From Saprospiraceae bacterium (lineage in GTDB: Bacteria > Bacteroidota > Bacteroidia > Chitinophagales > Saprospiraceae): a DNA stretch of 7,827 nucleotides. This document shows positions 1 to 6,909 of this stretch, piece by piece; position 1 is the stretch's first letter, and each line of letters begins with the position of its first letter. Below the pieces are notes generated by a model. The model saw nothing but the letters and a program-made list of their open reading frames with translations. It was not told where the DNA came from and searched no databases. The position numbers and the translations under genes are program-made. The DNA lies in assembly GCA_013361075.1 (NCBI GenBank), contig JABWAJ010000254.1:1-7827 (forward strand), read 5' to 3'.

Positions 1-522
1 GTCATAATCAGGCGTTCCAAACCGGTCTTCGCTCAGCGAGAGGCTACGCATTTTCCACGCAAAGAAAATCCAGGTGCCAACGATGATAAATGTACCAAAC
101 GTGTACCAGCCTTTGTTCAGGAAACTCGATTTCCCGGCAATAATGGCATCGTACTCTGGCTTAGTTGGGTCAGTCAGCGTCGTATCTGCCCAATGGTATA
201 AGTGGTGCCAATGCCCCCAGACACCGATAGCTACCACGGCCATCATAACAAGGCCCGGAATCAGGAAAAGCGAATACGCTTCGAATATCCTTTTGATTAC
301 AGTGTACCAACCGGCCATCGCTGTTGTGAAGGCCGTAATGATAAACAGCGAAATGAATCCGATCCCTGTGAAGAAAACCGCATTGTGCAAATAGTTTGTC
401 CAAAAACGGGTATGCAAGGCATCATCGTAAACGAACATGGTCAGGAGGAGGCACAAGACGCCCAGCGCCATGAATCCGCCTAAAACCGTTTTTTGCTTTG
501 ATGTAAAAACGAACTGGTTCAT
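1..522 (-). CDS. actF: ActF, membrane subunit of Alternative Complex III (partial, C-terminus missing)
   Basis: This frame runs open from an ATG at 522 to the window edge, giving the first 174 residues; no stop is reached, so the gene continues to the left. The start reads MNQFVFTSKQKTVLGGF. Four hydrophobic segments are visible at about residues 12-31, 45-68, 83-103 and 139-156. A histidine-rich stretch, HWHHLYHW (residues 104-111), follows the third. This layout and motif fit ActF, the polytopic subunit that packs against ActC in the membrane arm of ACIII (family knowledge). ActF is not thought to carry cofactors; a role in proton translocation has been suggested for the family. It is the last act gene, 82 nt after actE, and that gap could fold in the mRNA. 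The position after actE and the sequence make another identity unlikely. The full family length (about 400 residues, recalled) cannot be checked here. Confidence 0.9.
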   Translation of the reverse strand, partial: MNQFVFTSKQKTVLGGFMALGVLCLLLTMFVYDDALHTRFWTNYLHNAVFFTGIGFISLFIITAFTTAMAGWYTVIKRIFEAYSLFLIPGLVMMAVVAIGVWGHWHHLYHWADTTLTDPTKPEYDAIIAGKSSFLNKGWYTFGTFIIVGTWIFFAWKMRSLSLSEDRFGTPDYD

Positions 523-541
523 CGTTAACCCTCGTTATGTG

Positions 542-564
542 CCGATTGACAAAAAGCCAACCGG
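542..564 (-). promoter_or_regulatory. Predicted mRNA hairpin upstream of actF
   Basis: In the minus-strand transcript, CCGGUUGGC (564-556) can pair with GUCAAUCGG (550-542) around a UUUUU loop, giving nine continuous pairs, two of them G-U. The G-U pairs mean the stem is fully paired only in the sense orientation. No U-run follows the stem, so it does not look like an intrinsic terminator. It ends 19 nt before the actF start codon and could affect actF translation or act as an RNA processing or stability element. This is read by eye; no folding energy was computed. Confidence 0.4.
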
Positions 565-601
565 TGAAATATTTGATTAATGCACTTATTCTCTTGTCAA
601 T
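545..601. repeat. 8-bp inverted repeat spanning the actE-actF gap
   Basis: ATTGACAA at 545-552 and its exact reverse complement TTGTCAAT at 594-601 are separated by 41 bp and nearly span the actE-actF gap. The actF-proximal arm overlaps one arm of the hairpin at 542-564, so the two pairings exclude each other in RNA. The other arm begins 3 nt after the actE stop codon. An 8-bp match in AT-rich DNA could be chance. Confidence 0.35.
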
Positions 602-604
602 TAC

Positions 605-1483
605 CTAGTGATGACCACTGTCATCGGTAGGCTGCTCTTGCTGTTGTGCAGCATCGGGCGCGGGTTGGTTGTCCGTAGCGGTTTGTGCAACCGGGCGCAC
701 GGAACTAGCCGGAATACCAAACGCAGGATTGAGCGTATTGGCATTTTCATCATAGACTAATTTTTTCTCCTTCGCCTGCAACGACCGAATGTAGTGAATC
801 ACCTGCCAGCGTTCTTCATACGACAATTTGTCGGCATACCCGCCCATCACGTTTTTGCCGTACATGATGCCATGATAGAAGCGGCCGTTGGAAGAATTCA
901 GGAAAGTATCCTGAAGAAAATTGGCCGGTGCAGCCGGATAAACGGCTTTGGTATTTTCTTCACTCACTAAGTATCCGAGGCCATTTCCAGCTGTGCCATG
1001 GCAGATGCCGCAATAAATATCGTACAACTCTTTGCCTTTTGCCAGCCCTTTTGCTGTGATCGGGAAAGGGTTGCCGTTGATCTGAGCGGAAGCCCTGACG
1101 CGTTCCTCTTCCGTGTCTTTGTAGTAATAAGGTACATTGCCGTTAATCGGCACTGCAATCTCATTAACCCCTGTACCGCCGCGCAGGTGCAGCATCAAAG
1201 CAGCCTGTGCTGCTGGATCCTGCAAATAAGAAATACCAGCATACCCGCGGGCAATGGTGCCGTTCACAGGCAAACGGGGATTAGACAGGTCTCTGCGCTT
1301 AGCCACGCTGGCACTGTCCCAGGTATTGTAGTGGTAATAACCATAGACATTGCTCTCATAAGCAAGAGAGTGTCCCATGTCCGGCATGTACTCACTTCCA
1401 GTATCGTTGTCCTTGGCGGGCGAACAGGCGGAGAGCAAAGCCGCTGCTGCCAAAGCAAGGAAACATATCTTGATGTATCTCAT
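605..1483 (-). CDS. actE: ActE, monoheme cytochrome c lipoprotein of Alternative Complex III
   Basis: This 292-residue protein begins with a lipoprotein signal peptide (hydrophobic residues 6-16, lipobox LLSAC with Cys20), so it should be exported and lipid-anchored on the outer face of the inner membrane. One heme c site, CGICH (158-162), sits in a class I cytochrome c domain of about residues 145-237. Met213 in VMGGYADKLS is the likely sixth heme ligand, followed by the usual closing helix (RWQVIHYIRSL). The segment EYMPDMGHSLAYES (31-44) resembles the conserved ActE N-terminus. In ACIII, ActE is thought to help pass electrons from the ActA hemes to the oxidase or a soluble carrier. The tail after about residue 262 is low-complexity (Ala, Gln, Pro, Asp) and ends in His-His. 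The ATG at 1483 is chosen because it places the signal peptide at the N-terminus; it lies 38 nt after actD. Identity is secure from heme type, lipobox and operon position. Confidence 0.93.
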   Translation of the reverse strand: MRYIKICFLALAAAALLSACSPAKDNDTGSEYMPDMGHSLAYESNVYGYYHYNTWDSASVAKRRDLSNPRLPVNGTIARGYAGISYLQDPAAQAALMLHLRGGTGVNEIAVPINGNVPYYYKDTEEERVRASAQINGNPFPITAKGLAKGKELYDIYCGICHGTAGNGLGYLVSEENTKAVYPAAPANFLQDTFLNSSNGRFYHGIMYGKNVMGGYADKLSYEERWQVIHYIRSLQAKEKKLVYDENANTLNPAFGIPASSVRPVAQTATDNQPAPDAAQQQEQPTDDSGHH

Positions 1484-1521
1484 CGTTTAATATTTAGGAG
1501 CGATGTGCTTATCAAAATCAA

Positions 1522-2052
1522 TCAGATCGTCTTTGAATTCACTTCCGAAGCGCCAGTGCTGCTCAGGAAAGACCGTAAACGGTCAACCTCTGCCTCTGAT
1601 GCGCCATTCGTTTGAAAAGCGATACAAAATTTATCATCCGTGATTCGGTCATCCAGCGTCGGATTGGTAACGCCGGGGGCCATCCCGCAGATGGTGTAAA
1701 AGGTGACCACCATCCCCACAGAAGCAAACAAAACTGTAAGCTCAAAGGTAATGGGGATGAATGCCGGAACCGACCAGTATGGCTTACCACCAAAAATAAT
1801 GGGCCAGTCGCGGGTAAATACCCAGCTCATGAACAGAAAGGCTGTCAGGGTACCAATGGCACCATACACAAAACCTGCCTGATGGAGTCGGCTTTCGGAA
1901 AGGCCTAACAGCGGATCAAGCCCGTGAACGGGAAACGGGGTATAGACGTCCATAATATCCAAGTGGTCGTCTTTAGCCTGCCTGACAGCTTTCAGGAGAA
2001 TTTCCTCATCATCATACAAGCCGTACAGCACTTCTTTATTTTGATCTTTCAT
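1522..2052 (-). CDS. actD: ActD, DUF3341 membrane subunit of Alternative Complex III
   Basis: This 176-residue protein of the DUF3341 family has a soluble N-terminal region (about 1-57) with the family-typical motif PFPVHGLD (39-46). Two membrane segments follow at about 58-79 and 98-121, then a short soluble C-terminal domain (about 134-176). ActD carries no cofactor in characterised complexes and has a structural role beside ActC and ActF. Length is normal for the family. The gene starts 27 nt after actC and ends 38 nt before actE. Its first 19 nt are identical to those of actB, so both proteins start MKDQNK. I see no frameshift or truncation: the GAxEV end of the C-terminal domain is where I recall it in relatives, although the final residues (NSKTI) differ. 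Confidence 0.93.
   Translation of the reverse strand: MKDQNKEVLYGLYDDEEILLKAVRQAKDDHLDIMDVYTPFPVHGLDPLLGLSESRLHQAGFVYGAIGTLTAFLFMSWVFTRDWPIIFGGKPYWSVPAFIPITFELTVLFASVGMVVTFYTICGMAPGVTNPTLDDRITDDKFCIAFQTNGASEAEVDRLRSFLSSTGASEVNSKTI
2034..2052 (-). repeat. 19-nt direct repeat, copy 1 (start of actD)
   Basis: The first 19 coding bases of actD, ATGAAAGATCAAAATAAAG, are identical to the first 19 of actB at 6839-6857. The match ends at the start codon on one side and after codon six plus one base on the other. The segment is A-rich and likely unstructured, which favours translation initiation in Bacteroidota. Confidence 0.85.
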
Positions 2053-2079
2053 TGTCGTTTACTTGCGCTATATGGTGAA

Positions 2080-3510
2080 TTAGTGATGTGTATCTGTTGA
2101 CTTTGTAGTCGTTTCGTGGTCGTGGTGGTGGTGGTGTTTGGCATTCGGGCCAATGTACTGATCACCTGCCACTTTCAGGATGCTCTTGACCTCTGCTATC
2201 GCTACAACGGGTGCAACCCTTGCAAATATCAGGAACAGCGTAAAGAACAAACCGAGTGTACCGACGAACAAACCGATTTCAACCCAGGTCGGCGTGTAGT
2301 AACTCCAGCTGGATGGCAAATAATCGCGGGCAAGCGTCGTAGCAATGATCACAAAACGTTCGAACCACATCCCGATGTTTACAAAAATGGACATTACAAA
2401 AGTCCAGAACAGGCTGCGGCGCATTTTTTTGAACCAAAAAAGTTGCGGCGACAATACGTTGCAGGACATCATGCCTACATACGACCACCAGTAAGGTCCG
2501 AGTACCCGGTTGGCAAATGCAAACTGCTCATAAACGTACCCGCTATACCAGGCAATGAACAACTCTGTCAGGTAAGCTACCCCTACGATTGTACCCGTAA
2601 GCAGGATTACTTTATTCATGCTTTCAATGTGTTGCAGGGTAACGTATTCCTGCAACCCATGTACCTTCCTGGTAATCACCATCAGCGTTTGTACCATTGC
2701 AAAGCCGGAGAAAATGGCCCCTGCAACGAAATAAGGCGGAAAAATGGTGGTGTGCCAACCCGGGATAACAGAAGTGGCAAAGTCGAAAGATACGATCGTG
2801 TGTACCGACAATACCAGCGGGGTAGACAACCCGGCAAGTACCAGAGACAAGCTTTCCCAGCGCTGCCAGTGTTTGGCAGAACCCGTCCAGCCGAAAGAGA
2901 AATAATTGTACAGTTTACGGCGCAGCCCCGAAGCGCGGTCGCGAACCGTTGCAAGGTCTGGCACCAAACCAGTATACCAAAACAGCAGGGATACCGTGAA
3001 GTAGGTCGAGATGGCAAATACGTCCCACAACAGCGGGGAGTTGAAGTTTACCCACAACGGGCCCCGGGTGTTTGGATACGGGAAGATGAAAAAGCCCAGC
3101 CAGAGACGTCCCATGTGAATGAGCGGGAACTGCCCCGCACAAATTACAGCAAAGATCGTCATGGCCTCTGCTGCACGGTTAACCCCCGTACGCCAGCGTT
3201 GACGGAACAGCAAAAGGATGGCCGAAATCAAAGTTCCGGCATGACCGATACCGACCCACCACACGAAGTTGGTAATGTCCCAACCCCAGCCAATGGTACG
3301 GTTCAGGTCCCAGGAACCAATACCGACCCAAATGGTCCAGGTCACACAAAAAACATACAGAGTCAGGCCTGCTACCGCAACCATAAACGCGATAATCCAG
3401 GCCATACTGGGCACCCGTTCCGTGGGGGCACAGATGTCTTCCGTGATCTGATGATAGGTTTTTCCACCTTCAATTAGTGGCTCCCGAATCGGAGAAACAG
3501 GTGCGCTCAT
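2080..3510 (-). CDS. actC: ActC, NrfD-like quinol-oxidising membrane subunit of Alternative Complex III
   Basis: This 476-residue integral membrane protein of the NrfD/PsrC family has about ten hydrophobic segments between residues 36 and 430, beginning with MAWIIAFMVAVAGLTLYVF. In ACIII this subunit binds and oxidises menaquinol at the periplasmic side next to the iron-sulfur domain of ActB. Polar residues within or beside the helices that match, by recall, the proposed quinol site and proton path are His132 (LIHMGRLW), Asp163 (LWDVFAIS) and Asp243 (SFDFA). Exact equivalence needs an alignment. The conserved N-terminal PLIEGGKTYHQITEDI and RVPSMAWI fit the ActC group rather than NrfD in general. 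The C-terminus is unusual, with KHHHHHDH at 458-465 and a final THH. The start at 3510 has no clear Shine-Dalgarno sequence, only A/T-rich leader. The gene follows actB by 53 nt, with a possible hairpin in the gap. Confidence 0.95.
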   Translation of the reverse strand: MSAPVSPIREPLIEGGKTYHQITEDICAPTERVPSMAWIIAFMVAVAGLTLYVFCVTWTIWVGIGSWDLNRTIGWGWDITNFVWWVGIGHAGTLISAILLLFRQRWRTGVNRAAEAMTIFAVICAGQFPLIHMGRLWLGFFIFPYPNTRGPLWVNFNSPLLWDVFAISTYFTVSLLFWYTGLVPDLATVRDRASGLRRKLYNYFSFGWTGSAKHWQRWESLSLVLAGLSTPLVLSVHTIVSFDFATSVIPGWHTTIFPPYFVAGAIFSGFAMVQTLMVITRKVHGLQEYVTLQHIESMNKVILLTGTIVGVAYLTELFIAWYSGYVYEQFAFANRVLGPYWWSYVGMMSCNVLSPQLFWFKKMRRSLFWTFVMSIFVNIGMWFERFVIIATTLARDYLPSSWSYYTPTWVEIGLFVGTLGLFFTLFLIFARVAPVVAIAEVKSILKVAGDQYIGPNAKHHHHHDHETTTKSTDTHH

Positions 3511-3527
3511 ATCAAGTTATTTACGAT

Positions 3528-3543
3528 GACAGCCGAAGCTGCC
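3528..3543 (-). promoter_or_regulatory. Predicted UUCG-tetraloop hairpin in the actB-actC gap
   Basis: In the minus-strand transcript GGCAGC (3543-3538) pairs with GCUGUC (3533-3528), with one G-U pair, around a UUCG loop closed by C-G. The cUUCGg tetraloop is exceptionally stable. No U-run follows, so it is not a typical terminator. It sits 17 nt before the actC start and may influence actC translation or protect or mark a processed 3' end of the actAB part of the message. Confidence 0.45.
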
Positions 3544-3555
3544 CATGAATTCATG
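3544..3555. repeat. 12-bp perfect palindrome in the actB-actC gap
   Basis: CATGAATTCATG is its own reverse complement and directly abuts the UUCG hairpin. It could be a dimeric protein-binding site, but a palindrome this short may be chance. With no obvious promoter near it I make no functional claim. Confidence 0.3.
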
Positions 3556-3563
3556 AATGTATC

Positions 3564-6500
3564 TTATGCGTCTAATGCTTCGTTGCGATTGTTAACCCGG
3601 GCGGCATAGAACACCGATGACTGTGTGTTCACTTCTTCCAGCACCAGATAGTTCAGCGGGTTTTCTATGCGTTTGGAAACCATGCTTTCTTTGTTGTTGC
3701 GGTCACCGAAAACGATGGCACCCGTCGGGCAGGCTGTCTGGCAGGCGCTTTTCACATCGCCATCCACTAATCTGCGGCCTTCGCGCTTCGCCATCAATTT
3801 GCCTTCCTGAATGCGTTGCACACAGAAGCTGCACTTTTCAATAACCCCGCGGGAACGAACCGTTACATCCGGATTCAGTACCATGCGCATCAGGTTATCT
3901 GCTGCAAATGGCAATTCTTCCCCATTGACGTAGTTTTCGTTGACGCCAAAAAGGTCAGCCGTTGTATAGTCCAACCAGTTGAAACGACGCACTTTGTAAG
4001 GGCAGTTGTTGGCGCAGTAGCGCGTACCGATACAGCGGTTGTAGGTCATCTGGTTCAAGCCTTCCGAGCTGTGGTTTGTTGCAGCAACAGGGCACACGTT
4101 TTCACAAGGTGCGTTGTCGCAATGCTGGCACATCATCGGTTGGTATACCACGTTCGGGTTTTCATAATCCCCGTAGTAGTAGCGGTCAATGCGAATCCAC
4201 GGCATTTCGTGGTGGCGGTGTACTTCACGTTTGCCCACAACAGGAACGTTGTTTTCCGCTATACACGCAACCTGACAGGCCCCGCAGCCAGTGCAGGCGT
4301 TCAGGTCAATGTGCATGGCCCACCAGTGTCCCTGCTCGTAGAAATCCCTTTTGTAATCTTCAAAGGGGTACAGCGTCTGGTCGTTGAGATGGGCGGCTTC
4401 TCCGCGTTTTTCCTTGATGTGTTCCGTCAGGCCTTCCAGATCTTTTAAGTTGCCCTGGTAGATGACCGAACGATTGGTCAATCCGCCCTGAAATCCGGAA
4501 CCCAAAGACATGATGGCTTTTTCATCCACATTCAGTGCTTTGCCGGTGGCATCGTCTTTAACGATCTGACCATTGCTGTCACGGGCAGTAACCCCCATGG
4601 TATGGTGGTACTGCACACAGGCAAATTCCTTATCTTTATCAACAGCATTCGAAACGCTGGCCGAAGCTGCATAGTACTGCGTATTGCCATCAGCGTCTAT
4701 ACTCAGCCAGGGATAGACGTTTACACCAACCTTATTGCCCAGTGCACGCCCCATTTCACCGGTTGCTTCCCGGCCATATCCCACTGCCAGCGACACGGCA
4801 CCTTCCATTTGGCCAAACTGCCGGATCACTGTACACAGTTCTTTTTTGCCATTCACCGTCACCTCAACCTTGTCCGCTTCGCTGTATATTTCACTGCCAT
4901 TCAGGTTGTTGAAGGAAGTAAAATCGTTATTTCCATCCCATTTTACCGGTACGCCGAGGTAATTCCCCCAAACGCAGCGGGTAACGGGATCCGGCATTTC
5001 CTGCAACCAGGGGTTAGCGGCGTATTGGCCCGCACCCATGTTGACAGTTTCAAAAAAGGCAATTTCTAGTTCACTGCCTGCCGGTTTGCGTACTTTGGCA
5101 GCAGCGGCGGCAGCATCGCCGGAGAATGCCACCTGAATGTCTGCTTGTGGTGCCTCGAAAACCCCGTCGTGTAACGCGCTGTCCCAAAAAGCATCAAAGG
5201 TAGCAAAGCTCGACTGCTGGCGTGAAATGGTATCTCTCCAGTTGTTTTTCAAAAACTCGAGGTAAGGCTGCTCTGCTGTTGTATCCAAAGTTTCAGCCGC
5301 AGCCCAGCGCAGCAGGCTTTCTTCCGCCTGGCGGGTACCCGGTCGGCCCAGTGCGGCAAACAAAGGCGCGATGGTAGGCTGAATAAGGCTGTAATGGCCT
5401 CGTTTTGCTTCAGCATCGCCCCAGCTTTCAAGATAGTGGTGTGTAGGTGCTACATAATCGCACAACAAAGCCGTTTCGTTGGCCACACCGGCAAAAGACA
5501 CCTTAAGGCCAACTTTTGCCAAACCGTTTTTGAATTGCTCGGCGTCCGGCAGGTCATAAGCAGGGTTGGCACCATCCATGACGAACAGGGCGTTCACCTG
5601 GCCAGCGTTCATCTCGCGAACAAGGCTGCGCACATCGCTGTCCATCCCCTGGCGTTGCAGGGAAGCGTCGTTGAACGTAATGGTTTTGCCATAATTGCCC
5701 AACAAATCGTTGATGGCATTGACAATAATCTGCTCACTCCGGTTATTGGAGCCTGAAACAACGAGTGAGTTGCCGCGGCTGGCGAGCAGTTCTTTGGCAA
5801 CTTCTTTGATTTTAGCAGCTTTTTTAGCATCCAATTGCGGGCCGGTGATGCGGGAAGCATTGCTGGATGCAGCTATTTCATTGTACAAAGCGACGATGGC
5901 CGCGCCTTGCTCTGAAGGTTTAACCAATATCCGGTTATCGGCATTCGAACCGGTGAGGCTCATATGGCTTTCCACCTGAATGTGGCGCGACATGGTTGCT
6001 TTACGGATATCCGGAATGCGGCGGCCATGAACGTATTGTGCGGCAAATTCAACCGGAGAAATCCACGTACCCAGAAAATCGGCTTCAAAGCTGACAATGA
6101 CCTGAGCCCGGTCGAAGTGGTACCCCGGAATCACTGCCTGTGCAAAGCAAGCCTGGTTGGCTTCCAGAATGGCCGAGCTCGAAACCGGATCGTACATGAC
6201 CACTTTCGTGTTCGGGAATTTTGTGGTGAAATCGGCAAGAGCCTTTTTCGTAGTCGGGCTGAGGATGGTGTTGGCAACAATGCGGATATTGGCATCCGGC
6301 TTCAGTTTGCCGGTAATGTCTTTATCTATTTGTTCCCAGGAAGGTCCGGCAGCGCGTTTGTTGCGCGGGCGATCAATTTTGCCTTCCTTTACCATATAAG
6401 GACCATCAAGACGGCTGGTGTCGTAGAGGCTCAGTACGCTGGCCTGAGCCCGGGCACTGGTACCACCCATCGTTACTTTTGAAAGGCTGTTGCCTTCAAT

Positions 6501-6857
6501 CTTGATGGGACGTCCGTCGCGTGTTTTGATCAAAACCGCACAATAATCGCCGCCCTGAACGAAGCTCGATGCATAATATGTGGCAACGCCCGGAACAATT
6601 GTATCGGGTTTGATCACATATGGAATCGCCTTTTTTACCGGAATTTCGCAGCTTGCCGCAATCGTAGCTGCGCCAATACCAAATCCGAGGTATTTCAGGA
6701 AGTCGCGGCGGCTGCTCTCTGTGGAAAGCGCGCTTTCGTCCGCCAATTGTTCGACCAGGGGGAGCTCAGCGAACTCCTGACTGCTTACTTGCTGATAGGC
6801 AGGATCGTTTTGAAGGTGTTCGACCCCGATCCAAACTGCTTTATTTTGATCTTTCAT
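3564..6857 (-). CDS. actB: ActB, fused molybdopterin-oxidoreductase-like and iron-sulfur subunit of Alternative Complex III
   Basis: This 1097-residue protein carries the electron wire between ActC and the hemes. An N-terminal extension (1-47) precedes a Tat-like signal, SSRRDFLK (48-55, Arg50-Arg51), a hydrophobic stretch, and a possible lipobox ending at Cys70. This matches the 'variant Tat' MoCo/FeS family. Residues of about 75-800 resemble a molybdopterin oxidoreductase but show no N-terminal CxxCxxxC cluster motif, in line with the cofactor-free B1 domain of characterised ACIII. Residues of about 835-1060 form a four-cluster ferredoxin domain. Its Cys sets are 855/858/861/865, 910/913/918/922, 942/948/952 with Thr945 replacing a Cys (a likely [3Fe-4S] site), and 1009/1012/1039/1043. 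The start at 6857 is chosen because MKDQNKAVWIGVEHL matches the family N-terminus and actD shares this start. The frame stays open to an ATG at 6953, but that would overlap actA and add no recognisable domain. Confidence 0.95.
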   Translation of the reverse strand: MKDQNKAVWIGVEHLQNDPAYQQVSSQEFAELPLVEQLADESALSTESSRRDFLKYLGFGIGAATIAASCEIPVKKAIPYVIKPDTIVPGVATYYASSFVQGGDYCAVLIKTRDGRPIKIEGNSLSKVTMGGTSARAQASVLSLYDTSRLDGPYMVKEGKIDRPRNKRAAGPSWEQIDKDITGKLKPDANIRIVANTILSPTTKKALADFTTKFPNTKVVMYDPVSSSAILEANQACFAQAVIPGYHFDRAQVIVSFEADFLGTWISPVEFAAQYVHGRRIPDIRKATMSRHIQVESHMSLTGSNADNRILVKPSEQGAAIVALYNEIAASSNASRITGPQLDAKKAAKIKEVAKELLASRGNSLVVSGSNNRSEQIIVNAINDLLGNYGKTITFNDASLQRQGMDSDVRSLVREMNAGQVNALFVMDGANPAYDLPDAEQFKNGLAKVGLKVSFAGVANETALLCDYVAPTHHYLESWGDAEAKRGHYSLIQPTIAPLFAALGRPGTRQAEESLLRWAAAETLDTTAEQPYLEFLKNNWRDTISRQQSSFATFDAFWDSALHDGVFEAPQADIQVAFSGDAAAAAAKVRKPAGSELEIAFFETVNMGAGQYAANPWLQEMPDPVTRCVWGNYLGVPVKWDGNNDFTSFNNLNGSEIYSEADKVEVTVNGKKELCTVIRQFGQMEGAVSLAVGYGREATGEMGRALGNKVGVNVYPWLSIDADGNTQYYAASASVSNAVDKDKEFACVQYHHTMGVTARDSNGQIVKDDATGKALNVDEKAIMSLGSGFQGGLTNRSVIYQGNLKDLEGLTEHIKEKRGEAAHLNDQTLYPFEDYKRDFYEQGHWWAMHIDLNACTGCGACQVACIAENNVPVVGKREVHRHHEMPWIRIDRYYYGDYENPNVVYQPMMCQHCDNAPCENVCPVAATNHSSEGLNQMTYNRCIGTRYCANNCPYKVRRFNWLDYTTADLFGVNENYVNGEELPFAADNLMRMVLNPDVTVRSRGVIEKCSFCVQRIQEGKLMAKREGRRLVDGDVKSACQTACPTGAIVFGDRNNKESMVSKRIENPLNYLVLEEVNTQSSVFYAARVNNRNEALDA
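6839..6857 (-). repeat. 19-nt direct repeat, copy 2 (start of actB)
   Basis: This is identical to the first 19 coding bases of actD at 2034-2052. The shared start supports 6857, rather than the upstream ATG at 6953, as the actB initiation codon. Confidence 0.85.
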
Positions 6858-6909
6858 TTCAAGAATTTGCTCGAATGAAACAAGTTTAAAGTGGTGTCTA
6901 CGACTATGA

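Noticed and set aside
542..564. The hairpin before actF as an intrinsic terminator
   Set aside because: The U-run is in the loop rather than after the stem, and the operon continues directly into actF.
595..600. TTGACA on the minus strand as a -35 box for an internal actF promoter
   Set aside because: Bacteroidota promoters use a different consensus (TTTG near -33 and TAnnTTTG near -7), and I found no matching -7 element downstream.
1487..1555. A protein-like run in another frame at the end of actD (ending FDKHIAPKY, stop 3 nt before the actE ATG), suggesting a frameshifted ActD C-terminus
   Set aside because: ActD in its own frame already has normal length and the expected GAxEV near its end, so a frameshift is not needed. 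The run is short enough to be chance.
998..1615. A 205-codon plus-strand open frame across actE and the end of actD
   Set aside because: It is antisense to two well-supported genes, spans their junction and has no domain-like features.
2116..3477. A 453-codon open frame on the plus strand opposite actC
   Set aside because: It is fully antisense to a clear ActC gene. Its translation is rich in Arg, Gln and Pro with no recognisable domain or membrane segments, and such antisense frames arise from codon bias in the real gene.
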